64,000 bases of DNA from Komagataeibacter sp. FXV3 (GTDB lineage Bacteria > Pseudomonadota > Alphaproteobacteria > Acetobacterales > Acetobacteraceae). Positions 19,008 through 28,694 of this stretch are shown piece by piece. Within the stretch, counting starts at the first letter, position 1. Every line of letters begins with the position of its first letter. The DNA is taken from the NCBI RefSeq assembly GCF_015155755.1, contig NZ_VWPI01000131.1, positions 27,542 to 91,541 on the forward strand, in the 5' to 3' direction. The position numbers and the translations under genes are program-made. Under the pieces are notes generated by a model, which searched no databases, was not told the DNA's origin, and saw nothing but the letters and a program-made list of their open reading frames with translations.

Positions 19008-19048
19008 AGTGTGGACAGGTATCTGCATGATCGGCTACGCCCGTAAAC

Positions 19049-19540
19049 ATGGCACCAGACAGTAACGGACTACAAACCCGCATCGAGCGCATGTGCACCG
19101 AACGTGGCCTGAAAATGACAGGCCAGCGACGGGTGATCGCACGCGTTCTGTCTGAAGCCCATGACCACCCGGATGTGGAGGAACTGTACCGCCGCGCATC
19201 CCAGCTGGACGGGCGTATTTCGGTTGCCACGGTGTACCGCACCGTGCGCCTGCTGGAAGAAAACGGCATTCTGGAACGGCGGGATTTCGGTGGCGGCCGT
19301 GCCCGGTACGAAGCCACGGAAGAAGGCGACCATTACCACCTGATTGATGTGGAAAGTGGTCAGGTGGTGGAATTCACTCATGCCGACCACGCCGAACTGC
19401 TGCGCAGGATCACGGCCGAACTCGGGTTCGAGCTGGTATCACATCGGCTGGAACTGTTTGCACGCAGGCTGCCCGACGTGCCAGAAGAACAGACGGGCCA
19501 GATGGCGCAAACGCAGCAGAAAGGCAGGTCACGGCCTTGA
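19049..19540 (+). CDS. fur: Fur-family ferric uptake regulator
   Basis: A 163-residue metal-responsive repressor. The winged helix reads LKMTGQRRVIARVLSEAHDH and ISVATVYRTVRLLEENGILE. The metal-binding part has the His-rich EEGDHYHLIDVESGQVVEF and ELGFELVSHRLELF. It lacks the CxxC pairs of the structural zinc site, as alphaproteobacterial Fur/Mur proteins commonly do, so iron or manganese specificity is open. The C-terminus is a Gln-rich tail. It overlaps olsB by 4 bases. A possible target in this window is feoA-feoB. Confidence 0.92.
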   Translation: MAPDSNGLQTRIERMCTERGLKMTGQRRVIARVLSEAHDHPDVEELYRRASQLDGRISVATVYRTVRLLEENGILERRDFGGGRARYEATEEGDHYHLIDVESGQVVEFTHADHAELLRRITAELGFELVSHRLELFARRLPDVPEEQTGQMAQTQQKGRSRP

Positions 19541-20382
19541 GTATCGAGAAAACCATACAGTCCCTTTCTACACTGGACCTTGAACGCAACGGTTTTCCTG
19601 AGTTGCGTGGTGGCAACCTTGGTGTCCGGATCGCCACGACGGATGAGGAACGCGACGCGGCCCAGGCACTGCGTTACCGTGTGTTCTATGAGGAAATGGG
19701 GGCAAAACCCGATTCCCGTACCGCGCGCCTGAAGCGTGATGTGGACGAATTCGATGAATATGCCGATCACCTTCTGGTGATCGACCATGCCATTTCGTCT
19801 GGCGCCAAGGGCGTGGTTGGCACCTATCGCCTGATGCAGGGGGATGCGGCCAGGCGGCTGGGCAAATTCTATACATCCAGCGAATATGACATTTCTCCCC
19901 TGACCGAATTTCCCGGCCGGCTGCTGGAAGTGGGGCGGTCATGCGTGGACCTGAACTATCGCGGGCGCGCGGCCATGCAACTGCTGTGGCGTGGCATTGC
20001 CTCCTACATCTTCCTGCACCGTATTGATGTCCTGTTCGGTTGCGCCAGCCTGCCGGGCACCAATCCCGATGCGCTGTCGGATGAACTGACCTATCTGTAC
20101 CACAACCACCTCGCCCCGCCCGCGCTGCGCGTGCGCGCCCTGTCCGAACGCCGGGTGGAAATGCTGCGCGCGGACCCGCAGGTGCTGGACCACCGGCGTT
20201 CGCTTGCGCGCCTGCCACCGTTGATAAAGGGTTACCTGCGGCTGGGTGGTTACGTGGGTGATGGCGCCGTGATCGATGAACAGTTCAACACCACCGATGT
20301 CGCGGTACTGGTCAAGAGCGAACTGCTGGCAGACAAGTATTACCGGCACTATGAACGTCGCCTGCGTGACGCGCTGGACTAG
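19537..20382 (+). CDS. olsB: L-ornithine N(alpha)-acyltransferase (OlsB-like)
   Basis: A 281-residue GNAT-fold acyltransferase that transfers a 3-hydroxyacyl group from ACP to ornithine, the first step of ornithine-lipid synthesis. Family marks are AAQALRYRVFYEEMGAKPDS, FDEYADHLLVID and LLEVGRSCVDLNYRGRAAMQ. The start is TTG at 19537, overlapping the fur stop (TTGA), with AAAGGCAGG upstream. OlsA, the second enzyme, is not adjacent. Ornithine lipids are abundant in acetic acid bacteria and linked to acid tolerance, so coupling to a metal regulator is notable. Confidence 0.88.
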   Translation: MSIEKTIQSLSTLDLERNGFPELRGGNLGVRIATTDEERDAAQALRYRVFYEEMGAKPDSRTARLKRDVDEFDEYADHLLVIDHAISSGAKGVVGTYRLMQGDAARRLGKFYTSSEYDISPLTEFPGRLLEVGRSCVDLNYRGRAAMQLLWRGIASYIFLHRIDVLFGCASLPGTNPDALSDELTYLYHNHLAPPALRVRALSERRVEMLRADPQVLDHRRSLARLPPLIKGYLRLGGYVGDGAVIDEQFNTTDVAVLVKSELLADKYYRHYERRLRDALD

Positions 20383-20418
20383 CCCCGCAATCCCCGGGGG
20401 AGCGGATCGCGGCGCTCC

Positions 20419-21963
20419 ATGATGTCCCTGTACACTCTGTATATGAAGCTTGCGCGCCTGCACGGGTGGCGTGCGGATCTGGTCATGCTGCTGGCGGGTG
20501 GGGTGTATGCCCTTGCGTTTCCGCCACTGCATGCCGTTGTGGTCCTGCCTGTCGCCTTCTGCCTGCTGGCGCTGGCGATTGATCATGCGGCCGGTTGGCG
20601 CGGGGCCGCGCGGCGCGGCTTCATGTTTGCGATGGGGCTTTATACCGTGGGCCTGTACTGGCTCATGTACGCCATCCTGCTGCGCGCGGATGATTTCTGG
20701 TGGCTGGTGCCGCTGGCATCGCCGGGCTGTGCGCTGATCCTTGCCCCCTTGAGCGCCCTGTCCGCCGGGCTGAGCCGACTGGTGCCACGTGGCACCGGGC
20801 GGCTTATGGTCCTGTCCGCGCTGTGGACACTGACGGATATGGCGCGCGTGTACGTGTTCAGCGGCTTTCCATGGAACCCGCCGGGCAGCGTGTGGGAATT
20901 CCCCGGTCTTGCGGGGGATATCATGATCCAGCCTGCCGCATGGATCGGGGTGGATGGCCTGACGCTGCTGACCTGTATCGTGGCGCTGGCTCCGCTTTAT
21001 GGTCGGATCGGCCGCTGGGCATGCCTTGCGCTTATGGTGGCGTGGGTCGGTTGTGGTGCAGTACGGTTCGGCAGCATACACGACACCTATCTCCATAATC
21101 CCGAAATCGTGCTGGTGCAGGGCAACGTACCGGAAACCGACAAGATCGCGGGCAATTCGGACGTAGCAATCTTTCGCCGGTACCTCGCCCTGACCCATCA
21201 GGGGGTGGGACAGGGCCTGCGGCAGGCGGGCGATACGCGGCCCGTTGTGTTCGCATGGCCGGAATCAGCTTTTCCGGGACTGCTGCTGGAAGATGATATC
21301 GCGCGTCCCATGATCCTGCGGGCAGGGCAGGGGGCGGCGGCCGGCATTATCGGCACCGTGCGCTGGCTGGAGGACGATCATCACTGGCGCAACAGCATGG
21401 TCGCCCTGATGCCGCCCGATGCGGCAGGCAGCATTGTGTATGACAAGGCGCATCTGGTCCCCTTTGGGGAATACCAGCCTGCCTTCCTGCCCTTCCATGT
21501 CGTGCCGGGTGAGGGCATGACCCCCGGCCCTGGCGTGCGGACATGGCACCTGCCCGGGATCACCCCTGTTGGACCGCTGATCTGTTACGAAGTGATTTTT
21601 TCAGGACAGGTCGCTGATCCCCGCGACCGGCCTGACTGGCTTATGAACAGTACCAATGATGCCTGGTACGGTAACAGCGCAGGCCCCCGGCAACACCTTG
21701 CCGCCGTGCGTCTGCGCGCGGTGGAAGAAGGCTTGCCCGTGGCCCGTGCCGCCAATACCGGTATTTCAGCCGTGTTCGATGGACGCGGTCATGAACTGGC
21801 CCGGCTGGGCTGGGACAGGCAGGGCGTGCTGGTTCATGCGCTCCCCGATGCGCTGCCCTGTACTTTCTTTGGTCGTTATGGGCGCCTGGTGCCGTTACTG
21901 CTGGCATGCGTGATGGGACTGTGTGGTTTTTGGCGCGGCATTATGCGGGACAGGACCGTCTAG
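20419..21963 (+). CDS. lnt: Apolipoprotein N-acyltransferase
   Basis: A 514-residue inner-membrane enzyme that adds the third acyl chain to lipoproteins. The N-terminal half has several membrane helices (for example DLVMLLAGGVYALAFPPLHA). The periplasmic carbon-nitrogen hydrolase domain has the catalytic triad: Glu in FAWPESAFPG, Lys in VYDKAHLVPFGEYQP and Cys in GPLICYEVIFSG. NSTNDAWYGNSAGPRQHL is typical. A final membrane helix closes the protein. ATG 20419 or 20422 is the start. Confidence 0.94.
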   Translation: MMSLYTLYMKLARLHGWRADLVMLLAGGVYALAFPPLHAVVVLPVAFCLLALAIDHAAGWRGAARRGFMFAMGLYTVGLYWLMYAILLRADDFWWLVPLASPGCALILAPLSALSAGLSRLVPRGTGRLMVLSALWTLTDMARVYVFSGFPWNPPGSVWEFPGLAGDIMIQPAAWIGVDGLTLLTCIVALAPLYGRIGRWACLALMVAWVGCGAVRFGSIHDTYLHNPEIVLVQGNVPETDKIAGNSDVAIFRRYLALTHQGVGQGLRQAGDTRPVVFAWPESAFPGLLLEDDIARPMILRAGQGAAAGIIGTVRWLEDDHHWRNSMVALMPPDAAGSIVYDKAHLVPFGEYQPAFLPFHVVPGEGMTPGPGVRTWHLPGITPVGPLICYEVIFSGQVADPRDRPDWLMNSTNDAWYGNSAGPRQHLAAVRLRAVEEGLPVARAANTGISAVFDGRGHELARLGWDRQGVLVHALPDALPCTFFGRYGRLVPLLLACVMGLCGFWRGIMRDRTV

Positions 21964-22375
21964 ACAAACGGGCCTGTTCAACCGATGACCCTGACGGCAT
22001 CGTGAAAGTTTTAAGGAAGTTTTTGATGCAGCTTTTTTCGAAAAGCTTCAGAAAGCGCCACCTTTTTGAAAAAGGCGATACCCAAAAAATTTTTGTTTTT
22101 ATTTATCAATGAGTTATTTTCAAAAAGCTTCTTTAATTAATGCATTTCATATGCATGAATATTTTCCTAAATCGCTGCCAGATAGGTAGCGCAGGGTATT
22201 TTATGTAATGCCTGAGCATCATCCTCTGGAAATTCATATAAATAACGGATTTATTGTAGCCGTTCTTGATTTAAAAATTCTTAACGTCCACATGTAGGCG
22301 GTTGAGATATCTTGATTTCCAGTCGGTCTGGGAATGGCAGGCAGGGGAGGCAAGACCATTATTGTGACGGGGAAA
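21964..22375. other. Gene-free AT-rich region after lnt
   Basis: The first 160 bases hold repeat copy 2 and its conserved tail. The rest, to the PraR-like start, is AT-rich and must contain that gene's promoter, but I could not fix -35/-10 boxes. No tRNA or small RNA fold was evident. Confidence 0.6.
22010..22126 (+). repeat. Two-hairpin repeat, copy 2, with tail
   Basis: From TTAAGGAAGTTTTTG the copy has hairpin A (GCTTTTTTCGAAAAGC, then TTCAGAAAG). It then has a decayed hairpin B (GCCACC with AAAAAGGCGAT) and the inverted end ACCCAAAAAATT. A tail of pattern TTTATTTATCA, about 10 bases, then TTTTCAAA follows, also seen in copies 4 and 5. It begins about 47 bases after the lnt stop, in the same orientation as lnt. 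Confidence 0.75.
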
Positions 22376-22825
22376 ATGTCCGCTACGTCCAATCCTGTAG
22401 ATGTGCATGTCGGCAACCGTATCCGCCTGCGTCGTACATTGCTTGGTATGTCACAGGAACGACTGGGCAATGCCCTGGGCCTGACCTTCCAGCAGGTGCA
22501 GAAATACGAACGCGGGCGCAACCGTGTGGGGGCGTCGCGCCTGTATGATCTGGCATGCGTGCTGGATGTTCCGGTAGGATTTTTTTTCGCGGACCTGCCC
22601 GCGCGGACAGATGATGCGGACCATCCCGATACCGGCAATGCGCAGGGCATGGCCGAACCCGCCACCAGCCTGCTGTCACCCGCGTTGCCTACGATGGCGC
22701 AGGATGACCTGACCCTGCTTTCACGTCGCGAAACCATTGAACTGGTGCGGGCCTATTACGGGATCGAGGATAGTGGCACCCGCCGTCGAGTCCTTGACCT
22801 TGTCCGTTCCATGGGCGCGTCCTGA
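22376..22825 (+). CDS. PraR/PhrR-like XRE-family regulator
   Basis: A 149-residue protein. An N-terminal XRE helix-turn-helix (VGNRIRLRRTLLGMSQERLG, then LTFQQVQKYERGRNRVGASR) is followed by DLACVLDVPVGFFFADLP, the hallmark of the widely conserved alphaproteobacterial group that includes Azorhizobium PraR and Sinorhizobium PhrR. A C-terminal helical segment (LLSRRETIELVRAYYGIED and RRRVLDLVRSMG) is the usual end. Members control biofilm, quorum sensing or symbiosis genes. ATG 22376 has GGGGA just upstream; an in-frame start at 22334 is less likely. It converges on the phosphatase gene with a 8-base gap. Confidence 0.87.
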   Translation: MSATSNPVDVHVGNRIRLRRTLLGMSQERLGNALGLTFQQVQKYERGRNRVGASRLYDLACVLDVPVGFFFADLPARTDDADHPDTGNAQGMAEPATSLLSPALPTMAQDDLTLLSRRETIELVRAYYGIEDSGTRRRVLDLVRSMGAS

Positions 22826-22833
22826 ACGGCGGG

Positions 22834-23496
22834 TCATTCCCGCCTGAGCACCTGATCGGTCATGAAGGACGCGATTTTCCCGGCACGGAAATCTGCGCGC
22901 AGCCGGTCTTCATCATATTCCGTACGCACCCAGTCCATGAAGGGCAGGCGTCCTTCCGCCTCCGCTGCGTAACGCAGGAAGAAGGCATCCAGCACGCCCG
23001 TGCGTGAACTGTTGAAATGCCCGTTCTTCCATGAAAGCTGGCGCAGCGCCTGTTGCGCCGTTCCCCCTTCAAACAGGATGACAAGTCCCGCCGCCAGCCC
23101 CGTGCGGTCCGCACCGGACTTGCAGTGCATGAGCATGGGAAAGCGGATGTCGCGGTAAATCCGTTCAAACCGCTCTATGCGGTCACGGTGGGGGGCGTTG
23201 CGGCTTTCAAACGCCATGTCGATATGGGTCAGCCCGATCTGGTGGGCGGCTTCGCGCGACAGGGCATCCGACCCGCATTTGCGGTGCCCGCGCAGGTTGA
23301 CCAGCGTTTTCAGCCCGTAGCGACGGGTGGCCAGCCGCAGCCGCCACGGGGTGGGATGGTTGCAGCGATAGACGCGGCCGGGAATGACCACGCGGAAATT
23401 GGTCCATGTCTGCCGCAGGATCGCATGATCAACGAACAGGCTGTCGATCCATGCACGGCTTCGGCCGGCGGGGGTGGACAGGTTTCCCTCAAACAC
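22834..23496 (-). CDS. Protein tyrosine phosphatase family protein
   Basis: A 220-residue protein with the dual-specificity/tyrosine phosphatase P-loop MLMHCKSGADRTGLAAGLV (CxxxxxR with the following Thr). LKTLVNLRGHRKCGSD gives the upstream general-acid region. It resembles bacterial dual-specificity phosphatases of DUF442/Siw14-like type, and the substrate (phospho-Tyr or inositol phosphate) is not deducible. It lies alone on the minus strand, downstream of the sdhB terminator. Confidence 0.85.
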   Translation of the reverse strand: MFEGNLSTPAGRSRAWIDSLFVDHAILRQTWTNFRVVIPGRVYRCNHPTPWRLRLATRRYGLKTLVNLRGHRKCGSDALSREAAHQIGLTHIDMAFESRNAPHRDRIERFERIYRDIRFPMLMHCKSGADRTGLAAGLVILFEGGTAQQALRQLSWKNGHFNSSRTGVLDAFFLRYAAEAEGRLPFMDWVRTEYDEDRLRADFRAGKIASFMTDQVLRRE

Positions 23497-23527
23497 CAGC
23501 CTTGTCCTTTCAAACGGGTGGAGACGA

Positions 23528-23562
23528 AAAAGGCGCTGGATTTTTCACATCCAGCGCCTTCT
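23528..23562 (-). terminator. Rho-independent terminator after sdhB
   Basis: On the minus strand AAGGCGCTGGAT pairs with ATCCAGCGCCTT over a short A-rich loop and ends in a T-run. It lies about 30 bases after the sdhB stop. Confidence 0.9.
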
Positions 23563-23591
23563 GCGTCAATCACGAATGAAGTGACCGGCTG

Positions 23592-24374
23592 TTACGCCTT
23601 GCGTTCCAGCTGCAGTTCCTTGATCCGGCCAATTGCCTTGGCGGGGTTCAGGCCCTTGGGGCAGGTCTGGGTGCAGTTCATGATCGTGCGGCAGGCATAC
23701 AGCTTGAGCGGATCTTCCAGTGCATCCAGGCGGTCGCCCGCATGTTCGTCACGACTGTCGGCAATCCAGCGATAGGCCGCCAGCAGCGTTGCCGGGCCAA
23801 GGTAGCGGTCACCATTCCACCAGTAGGACGGGCACGAGGTGGAACAGCAGAAGCACAGGATGCACTCCCACATGCCATCCAGCTCGGCACGTTCCTCGAT
23901 GCTCTGGCGGCGTTCGGAATCCGGCGGCGGCAGCGTGTCGGATTTCAGCCACGGATCGATCGAACGCAGCTGGGCGTACGCACCATCCAGATCGGGCACC
24001 AGATCCTTGATGACCGGCATGTGCGGCAGCGGGTAGATCGCGATATCGCCCTCGATATCCCGGATGGGCTTGAGGCACGCCAGCGTGTTTTCGCCAGCGA
24101 TGTTCATCGCGCACGACCCGCAGATCCCTTCACGGCACGAACGCCGGAAGGTCAGGGTGGAGTCGACATCGTTCTTGATGTGGATCAGCGCGTCGAGCAC
24201 CATCGGCCCGATCTTGTCCAGATCAATTTCGTAGGTATCGACCACGGGGTTCTTGTCGTCATCCGGGCTCCAGCGATAGATCCGGAAGTTCTTGACATTG
24301 GTGGCGCCGGGGGCGGCGGTGAAAATGCGGCCCTTGCCCACCGTGCTGTTCTTTGGCAGCCTGAATTCGACCAT
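23592..24374 (-). CDS. sdhB: Succinate dehydrogenase iron-sulfur subunit
   Basis: A 260-residue subunit that carries electrons from SdhA to ubiquinone at the inner membrane. The 2Fe-2S site is [20 protein letters not shown] with LACLKP. The 4Fe-4S and 3Fe-4S ligands are in [17 protein letters not shown] and [20 protein letters not shown]. Last gene of a minus-strand sdhC-sdhD-sdhA-sdhB operon; 26 bases separate it from sdhA. Confidence 0.97.
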   Translation of the reverse strand: MVEFRLPKNSTVGKGRIFTAAPGATNVKNFRIYRWSPDDDKNPVVDTYEIDLDKIGPMVLDALIHIKNDVDSTLTFRRSCREGICGSCAMNIAGENTLACLKPIRDIEGDIAIYPLPHMPVIKDLVPDLDGAYAQLRSIDPWLKSDTLPPPDSERRQSIEERAELDGMWECILCFCCSTSCPSYWWNGDRYLGPATLLAAYRWIADSRDEHAGDRLDALEDPLKLYACRTIMNCTQTCPKGLNPAKAIGRIKELQLERKA

Positions 24375-24400
24375 CGTCTCGTTCCTTTTCCGCCGTTACG

Positions 24401-26212
24401 TCAGTAGACGCGCTTCTTGGGGGGGAAGACCTGCACATCGTTGGTCAGCGTTTTCATGTGCACGGGGCGGTAGCTTAGCGTGACATCGCCCTTGTCGGTC
24501 ATGTGGGCGACGGTGTGCTTCATCCAGTTCTTGTCGTCACGGTCGGGATAGTCGTCATGCGCCTGTGCGCCGCGGCTTTCGTGACGGGCGTCGGCCCCGG
24601 CCATGGTGACGGTGGCGTTGGCCAGCAGGTTCTCGAACTCCAGCGCTTCCATAAGGTCGCTGTTCCAGATCAGCGAGCGGTCGTTGATCGAGATATCGGG
24701 AATTTCCGACCAGATTTCCCTGATCTTCTCCACACCCTGCGCAAGGCTTTCGGTGTTGCGGAACACGGCGGCATGCTTCTGCATGGTGCGCTGCAGCTTG
24801 CTGCGCATATCGGCCACATGGGTCTTGCCCTTGGCGTAACGCAGGCGGTCGAAGCGTGCGATTGCCGCGTCACCGGCGCCTTCGGGCAGCGGCGGGATCA
24901 CTTCCTCGCTCTTGGTGGTGGCGGCGGCGCGCTGGGCGGCGGCACGGCCAAACACCACAAGGTCAAGCAGCGAGTTGGTGCCAAGCCGGTTCGCGCCATG
25001 CACGGATACGCAGGCTGCTTCACCCACCGCCATAAGGCCGGGCACCACCGCATCGACATCATCAGCCGTGGGGCGGATGACCTCACCATGGTAATTGGTG
25101 GGAATGCCACCCATGTTGTAATGCACCGTCGGCAGGACCGGCACCGGTTCCTTGGTCACGTCGATACCGGCGAAGATACGCGCCGTTTCCGAAATGCCGG
25201 GCAGGCGTTCATGCAGGATCTCGGGGCCAAGATGCTCGAGGTGGAGCATGATGTAGTTCTTTTCCGGACCACAGCCGCGACCTTCGTTGATCTCGATGGT
25301 CATGGCACGGGAAACCACGTCACGCGACGCCAGGTCCTTGGCGGTGGGCGCGTAGCGTTCCATGAAGCGCTCGCCCTCGGAATTGGTCAGGTAGCCACCT
25401 TCACCACGGCAGCCTTCCGTCAGCAGGCAACCCGCGGGGAAGATGCCGGTGGGGTGGAACTGCACGAATTCCATATCCTGCATCGGAATGCCGGCGCGAA
25501 TCGCCATGCCGCCGCCATCGCCCGTGCAGGTATGGGCGGAGGTGCACGAGTGGTAGGCACGGCCATAGCCACCGGTCGCCAGCACAACCTTCTGCGCACG
25601 GAAACGGTGCAGCGTGCCGTCTTCCAGACACCATGCCATGACACCGCGACATGCGCCGTCGTCATCCATGATCAGGTCGATGGCGAAGTATTCGACAAAA
25701 AATTCGACGTTATGCTTCAGGCACTGCTGGTAAAGCGTGTGCAGGATGGCATGGCCCGTGCGGTCGGCGGCGGCGCAGGCGCGGGGCACCGGGGCCTCGC
25801 CATAATTGCGCATGTGGCCACCAAAGGGGCGCTGGTAGATCTTGCCATCTTCCGTGCGGGAGAACGGCACACCCATGTGCTCGAGTTCCTGCACGGCGGG
25901 CACCGCCTCGCGGCACATGTATTCGATGGCGTCCTGATCGCCCAGCCAGTCCGATCCCTTGACGGTATCGTACATGTGCCAGCGCCAGTTATCCTCGGCC
26001 ATGTTGCCAAGCGATGCACCAATGCCGCCCTGTGCTGCGACGGTATGGCTGCGTGTGGGGAAAACCTTGGTCACGCAGGCAGTCTTGAGGCCAGCAGCCC
26101 CCATGCCCAGCGTGGCCCGGAGGCCGGAGCCACCAGCGCCTACGACAACCACGTCATATGCGTGGTCAACGATCCTGTAGGAGCCGGTGAGTGGTGAAGT
26201 GGTCGCGTTCAT
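24401..26212 (-). CDS. sdhA: Succinate dehydrogenase flavoprotein subunit
   Basis: A 603-residue catalytic subunit oxidising succinate to fumarate with covalently bound FAD. The N-terminal dinucleotide fold is [20 protein letters not shown], and the flavin-linking His is in [12 protein letters not shown]. The active-site region includes [11 protein letters not shown] and the C-terminal half [17 protein letters not shown]. It follows sdhD by 97 bases. The presence of SDH fits Komagataeibacter and argues against Gluconobacter. Confidence 0.98.
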   Translation of the reverse strand: MNATTSPLTGSYRIVDHAYDVVVVGAGGSGLRATLGMGAAGLKTACVTKVFPTRSHTVAAQGGIGASLGNMAEDNWRWHMYDTVKGSDWLGDQDAIEYMCREAVPAVQELEHMGVPFSRTEDGKIYQRPFGGHMRNYGEAPVPRACAAADRTGHAILHTLYQQCLKHNVEFFVEYFAIDLIMDDDGACRGVMAWCLEDGTLHRFRAQKVVLATGGYGRAYHSCTSAHTCTGDGGGMAIRAGIPMQDMEFVQFHPTGIFPAGCLLTEGCRGEGGYLTNSEGERFMERYAPTAKDLASRDVVSRAMTIEINEGRGCGPEKNYIMLHLEHLGPEILHERLPGISETARIFAGIDVTKEPVPVLPTVHYNMGGIPTNYHGEVIRPTADDVDAVVPGLMAVGEAACVSVHGANRLGTNSLLDLVVFGRAAAQRAAATTKSEEVIPPLPEGAGDAAIARFDRLRYAKGKTHVADMRSKLQRTMQKHAAVFRNTESLAQGVEKIREIWSEIPDISINDRSLIWNSDLMEALEFENLLANATVTMAGADARHESRGAQAHDDYPDRDDKNWMKHTVAHMTDKGDVTLSYRPVHMKTLTNDVQVFPPKKRVY

Positions 26213-26309
26213 TTCTTGGACGTGTCCCGATGCTCGTTCGGACGGCCGGCCGGTATTGCGGCCCGCCGGTCCGCGAATGTCATGTTCTGCTCAGGCGATT
26301 GCGTGGGCC

Positions 26310-26741
26310 TCAGCCCGCGGCAATCCTGCCCCGGCTGCTGCCGGCCAGCGCCAGCTTCAGTACGGAAACCGTGCCGAACAGACCCAGAAGGAAGACGATC
26401 CCCTTCATCAGCAGGCCCGCAGGCAGGTGCGCCTTGCCATGCACATAGTCATCAATGATGACCTGCAGCCCAAGCTGGGTGTGGTAGAAGGTCAGGATCA
26501 CCAGCGACAGCATCATGGTGGTGTTCAGCGGGCGTGCGCCCCACTTCGCCACTTCCGGCTGCGATGCGCCGGCCAGGCGGAACACCTGGATCACGAACCA
26601 GCCCGACAGCGGCACAAGTGCTACCGCCGATGCACGTTCCGCCCACCAGTGGCCAACACCGGCCTGTCCCGAACCCAGGCCGCGCGCGCGCGAAAGCTGG
26701 GAACGCATGACCGTGACATGCGGCTTTTTCAGATTGCTCAT
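26310..26741 (-). CDS. sdhD: Succinate dehydrogenase membrane anchor subunit
   Basis: A 143-residue hydrophobic subunit with three membrane helices (AVALVPLSGWFVIQVF, LSLVILTFYHTQLGLQVII and IVFLLGLFGTVSVLKLALAG). The FYHTQLGLQVIIDDYVH motif carries the heme b and quinone-site His typical of SdhD. It starts 2 bases after the sdhC stop. Confidence 0.94.
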   Translation of the reverse strand: MSNLKKPHVTVMRSQLSRARGLGSGQAGVGHWWAERASAVALVPLSGWFVIQVFRLAGASQPEVAKWGARPLNTTMMLSLVILTFYHTQLGLQVIIDDYVHGKAHLPAGLLMKGIVFLLGLFGTVSVLKLALAGSSRGRIAAG

Positions 26742-26743
26742 GG

Positions 26744-27202
26744 TCAGGATGCCTTCTTGCGGGAACGACAGATCGCGACACCAAGGATACCGGCCACCAG
26801 CGCCAGCGTGGTACCCACTGTCACGCCCACGGCCACGGGGCCATCCTCGTTGATTTCCTTCTTGGAAAAGCGATAGCCGCTATCCCACACCAGGTGGCGT
26901 ATCCCCGCCACGAAGTGATAGACCAGCGCCAGCGCCCACCCCGCAAGCAGCATCTGCCCCAGCGGGTTGCCGGTCACCTTCTGGACCTTGCTGAAAGATT
27001 TGGGTCCCTTTGCCGCCGCGCTGATCCAGCACAGGCCAAGTGCCGAACCGCCCGCAGCGGCGACACCGGCAGCGCGGTTCGCGATTGAAAGGAACATGGA
27101 AAGACGGAAGCGGTAGACCTGGAGGTGTGGGGACATAGGCCGCCTGGTCAGAGTTCCGTCGCTTCGCTGCCCTACATAGAGCGCATCACGGACATCCTGC
27201 AT
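26744..27202 (-). CDS. sdhC: Succinate dehydrogenase cytochrome b556 subunit
   Basis: A 152-residue subunit. RPMSPHLQVYRFRLSMFLSI is the SdhC N-terminal signature, with SIxNR (SIANRAAG), and HFVAGIRHLVWDSG contains the heme-ligand His. Three membrane helices are evident. The start at ATG 27202 has GAGACGA upstream and matches the family; the frame extends further upstream without similarity. First gene of sdhCDAB. Confidence 0.94.
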   Translation of the reverse strand: MQDVRDALYVGQRSDGTLTRRPMSPHLQVYRFRLSMFLSIANRAAGVAAAGGSALGLCWISAAAKGPKSFSKVQKVTGNPLGQMLLAGWALALVYHFVAGIRHLVWDSGYRFSKKEINEDGPVAVGVTVGTTLALVAGILGVAICRSRKKAS

Positions 27203-27335
27203 GGTCGTCTCGTCAATTTCCCTGTTATGGCTTCGGTTTGTTCCGTTGCCTTGTCTGAATTCGGTCCTACGCCGCACGGAAGGCGGGGTCAACGCACGCC
27301 CGGAACACGAGGTTGAGAGACGTGACCCCCGCCGC

Positions 27336-27364
27336 ATGGCGGTACAGCCCCGCTGCACCGCCAT
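27336..27364. terminator. Hairpin between asd and sdhC
   Basis: ATGGCGGT and CAGC pair with GCTG and ACCGCCAT (one A/C mismatch) around a 3-base loop. It sits just after the asd stop on the minus strand. There is no T-run, so it may act as an mRNA 3' end or a factor-dependent terminator. Confidence 0.55.
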
Positions 27365-27389
27365 CCCTGCCTGCCCTGTGGCCTGCCGG

Positions 27390-28409
27390 TCAGTGCCCGA
27401 GCAGGTCGAGTGCGACCATCGTTTCCGCGATCTGAACCGCGTTCAGCGCGGCCCCCTTGCGCAGGTTGTCGGCAACGCACCAGAAGCCGAGTCCATTGGG
27501 CACGGTCGGGTCGATGCGCAGGCGCGAGACATAGGTCGCATCCTCGCCCACGACCTCAAGCGGGGTGACGTAGCCGCCGTCCTCGCGCTTGTCATGCAGC
27601 ACCACGCCCGGCGCTTCGCGCAGGGCCTCGCGGGCGCGTTTGATATCAACGGGTTCCTCGAATTCGACGCTGATGGCCTCGGCATGGCCAATGAACACGG
27701 GAACACGTACGCAGGTGGCGAAGACCGCGATGTCGGGATCGAGGATCTTGCGGGTCTCGACCGTCATCTTCCATTCCTCCTTGGTCGCGCCGTCATCCAT
27801 GAAACGGTCGATGTGGGGAATGCAGTTGAACGCGATCTGCTTGGTGAACTGTTCGGCCTTCAGCGGGTCGCCCACCAGGCTGCCGCGCGACTGGTTGAAC
27901 AGTTCGTCCATGCCGCTCTTGCCCGCACCGGCAACGGCCTGGTAGGTGGCGACCACAACGCGCTTGATTGTGAACAGGTCATGCAGCGGCTTGAGGGCAA
28001 CCACCATCTGGATGGTCGAGCAGTTGGGGTTGGCGATGATGCCGCGCTTCGCCTTCTTCACATCGTTGGGATTGACCTCGGGCACCACCAGCGGCACGTC
28101 CGGCTCCATGCGGAAGTGGGAGGTGTTGTCAATCACGATGCAGCCCGCTTTCGCAGCCCGCGGCGCATGCACGGCCGAAACCGCCCCACCGGGGGAGAAA
28201 AGGGCGACATCCCAGCCGGTAAAGTCGAAGGTTTCCAGGTTCTGGACCTTCAGTACCTTCTTATCGCCAAAGGAGACTTCCTTGCCCGCCGAACGGGCGG
28301 ACGCAAGGGCCACGATCTCATCCACAGGGAACTGGCGCTCGGCCAGAGTCTTGAGGATCTCGCGCCCCACAGCGCCGGTGGCGCCCACCACCGCAACGCG
28401 GTAACCCAT
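27390..28409 (-). CDS. asd: Aspartate-semialdehyde dehydrogenase
   Basis: A 339-residue NADPH enzyme converting aspartyl phosphate to aspartate semialdehyde for Lys, Met, Thr and diaminopimelate synthesis. It has VAVVGATGAVGREILKTL at the N-terminus, the catalytic Cys in GIIANPNCSTIQMV, and the GHAEAISVEFEEP region with the active His. ATG 28409 fits the family; 11 further codons upstream are not conserved. It is divergent from zwf over about 285 bases. Confidence 0.96.
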   Translation of the reverse strand: MGYRVAVVGATGAVGREILKTLAERQFPVDEIVALASARSAGKEVSFGDKKVLKVQNLETFDFTGWDVALFSPGGAVSAVHAPRAAKAGCIVIDNTSHFRMEPDVPLVVPEVNPNDVKKAKRGIIANPNCSTIQMVVALKPLHDLFTIKRVVVATYQAVAGAGKSGMDELFNQSRGSLVGDPLKAEQFTKQIAFNCIPHIDRFMDDGATKEEWKMTVETRKILDPDIAVFATCVRVPVFIGHAEAISVEFEEPVDIKRAREALREAPGVVLHDKREDGGYVTPLEVVGEDATYVSRLRIDPTVPNGLGFWCVADNLRKGAALNAVQIAETMVALDLLGH

Positions 28410-28694
28410 AATCTTCTTTCCTGTCCTGTCATGCCGGTCCATCCGGGCGGACGGGCCGTTAGTCGTAACTGTATCGACACGTAGAGCCTGTGTGCCAAAG
28501 GCGCAAGCAGCACGGACCCCGCCGGACCGGGAATCGAATCGGGGGTAAGGTCAAGGTGGCATGTCCCATGCGGTGATAGGCCTTGTCCGTTTCCGCGTGC
28601 CGGGTGCACGCTTGGCCCATCGCGCCATATCGGACAGGCTGACCGCCACCATCCGTTCCGGTACAGGGCGCAGGCAAGAACGGTTAGAGAGATC
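28410..28694. other. Divergent asd/zwf intergenic region
   Basis: 285 bases between two outward-facing genes; it must carry both promoters. I could not identify convincing boxes, a riboswitch or another gene. Confidence 0.5.

Noticed and set aside
24503..26197. Long plus-strand open frame of 564 codons
   Set aside because: It lies fully antisense to sdhA, is rich in Gly/His/Val from reversed codons and has no motif. High GC makes such shadows common.
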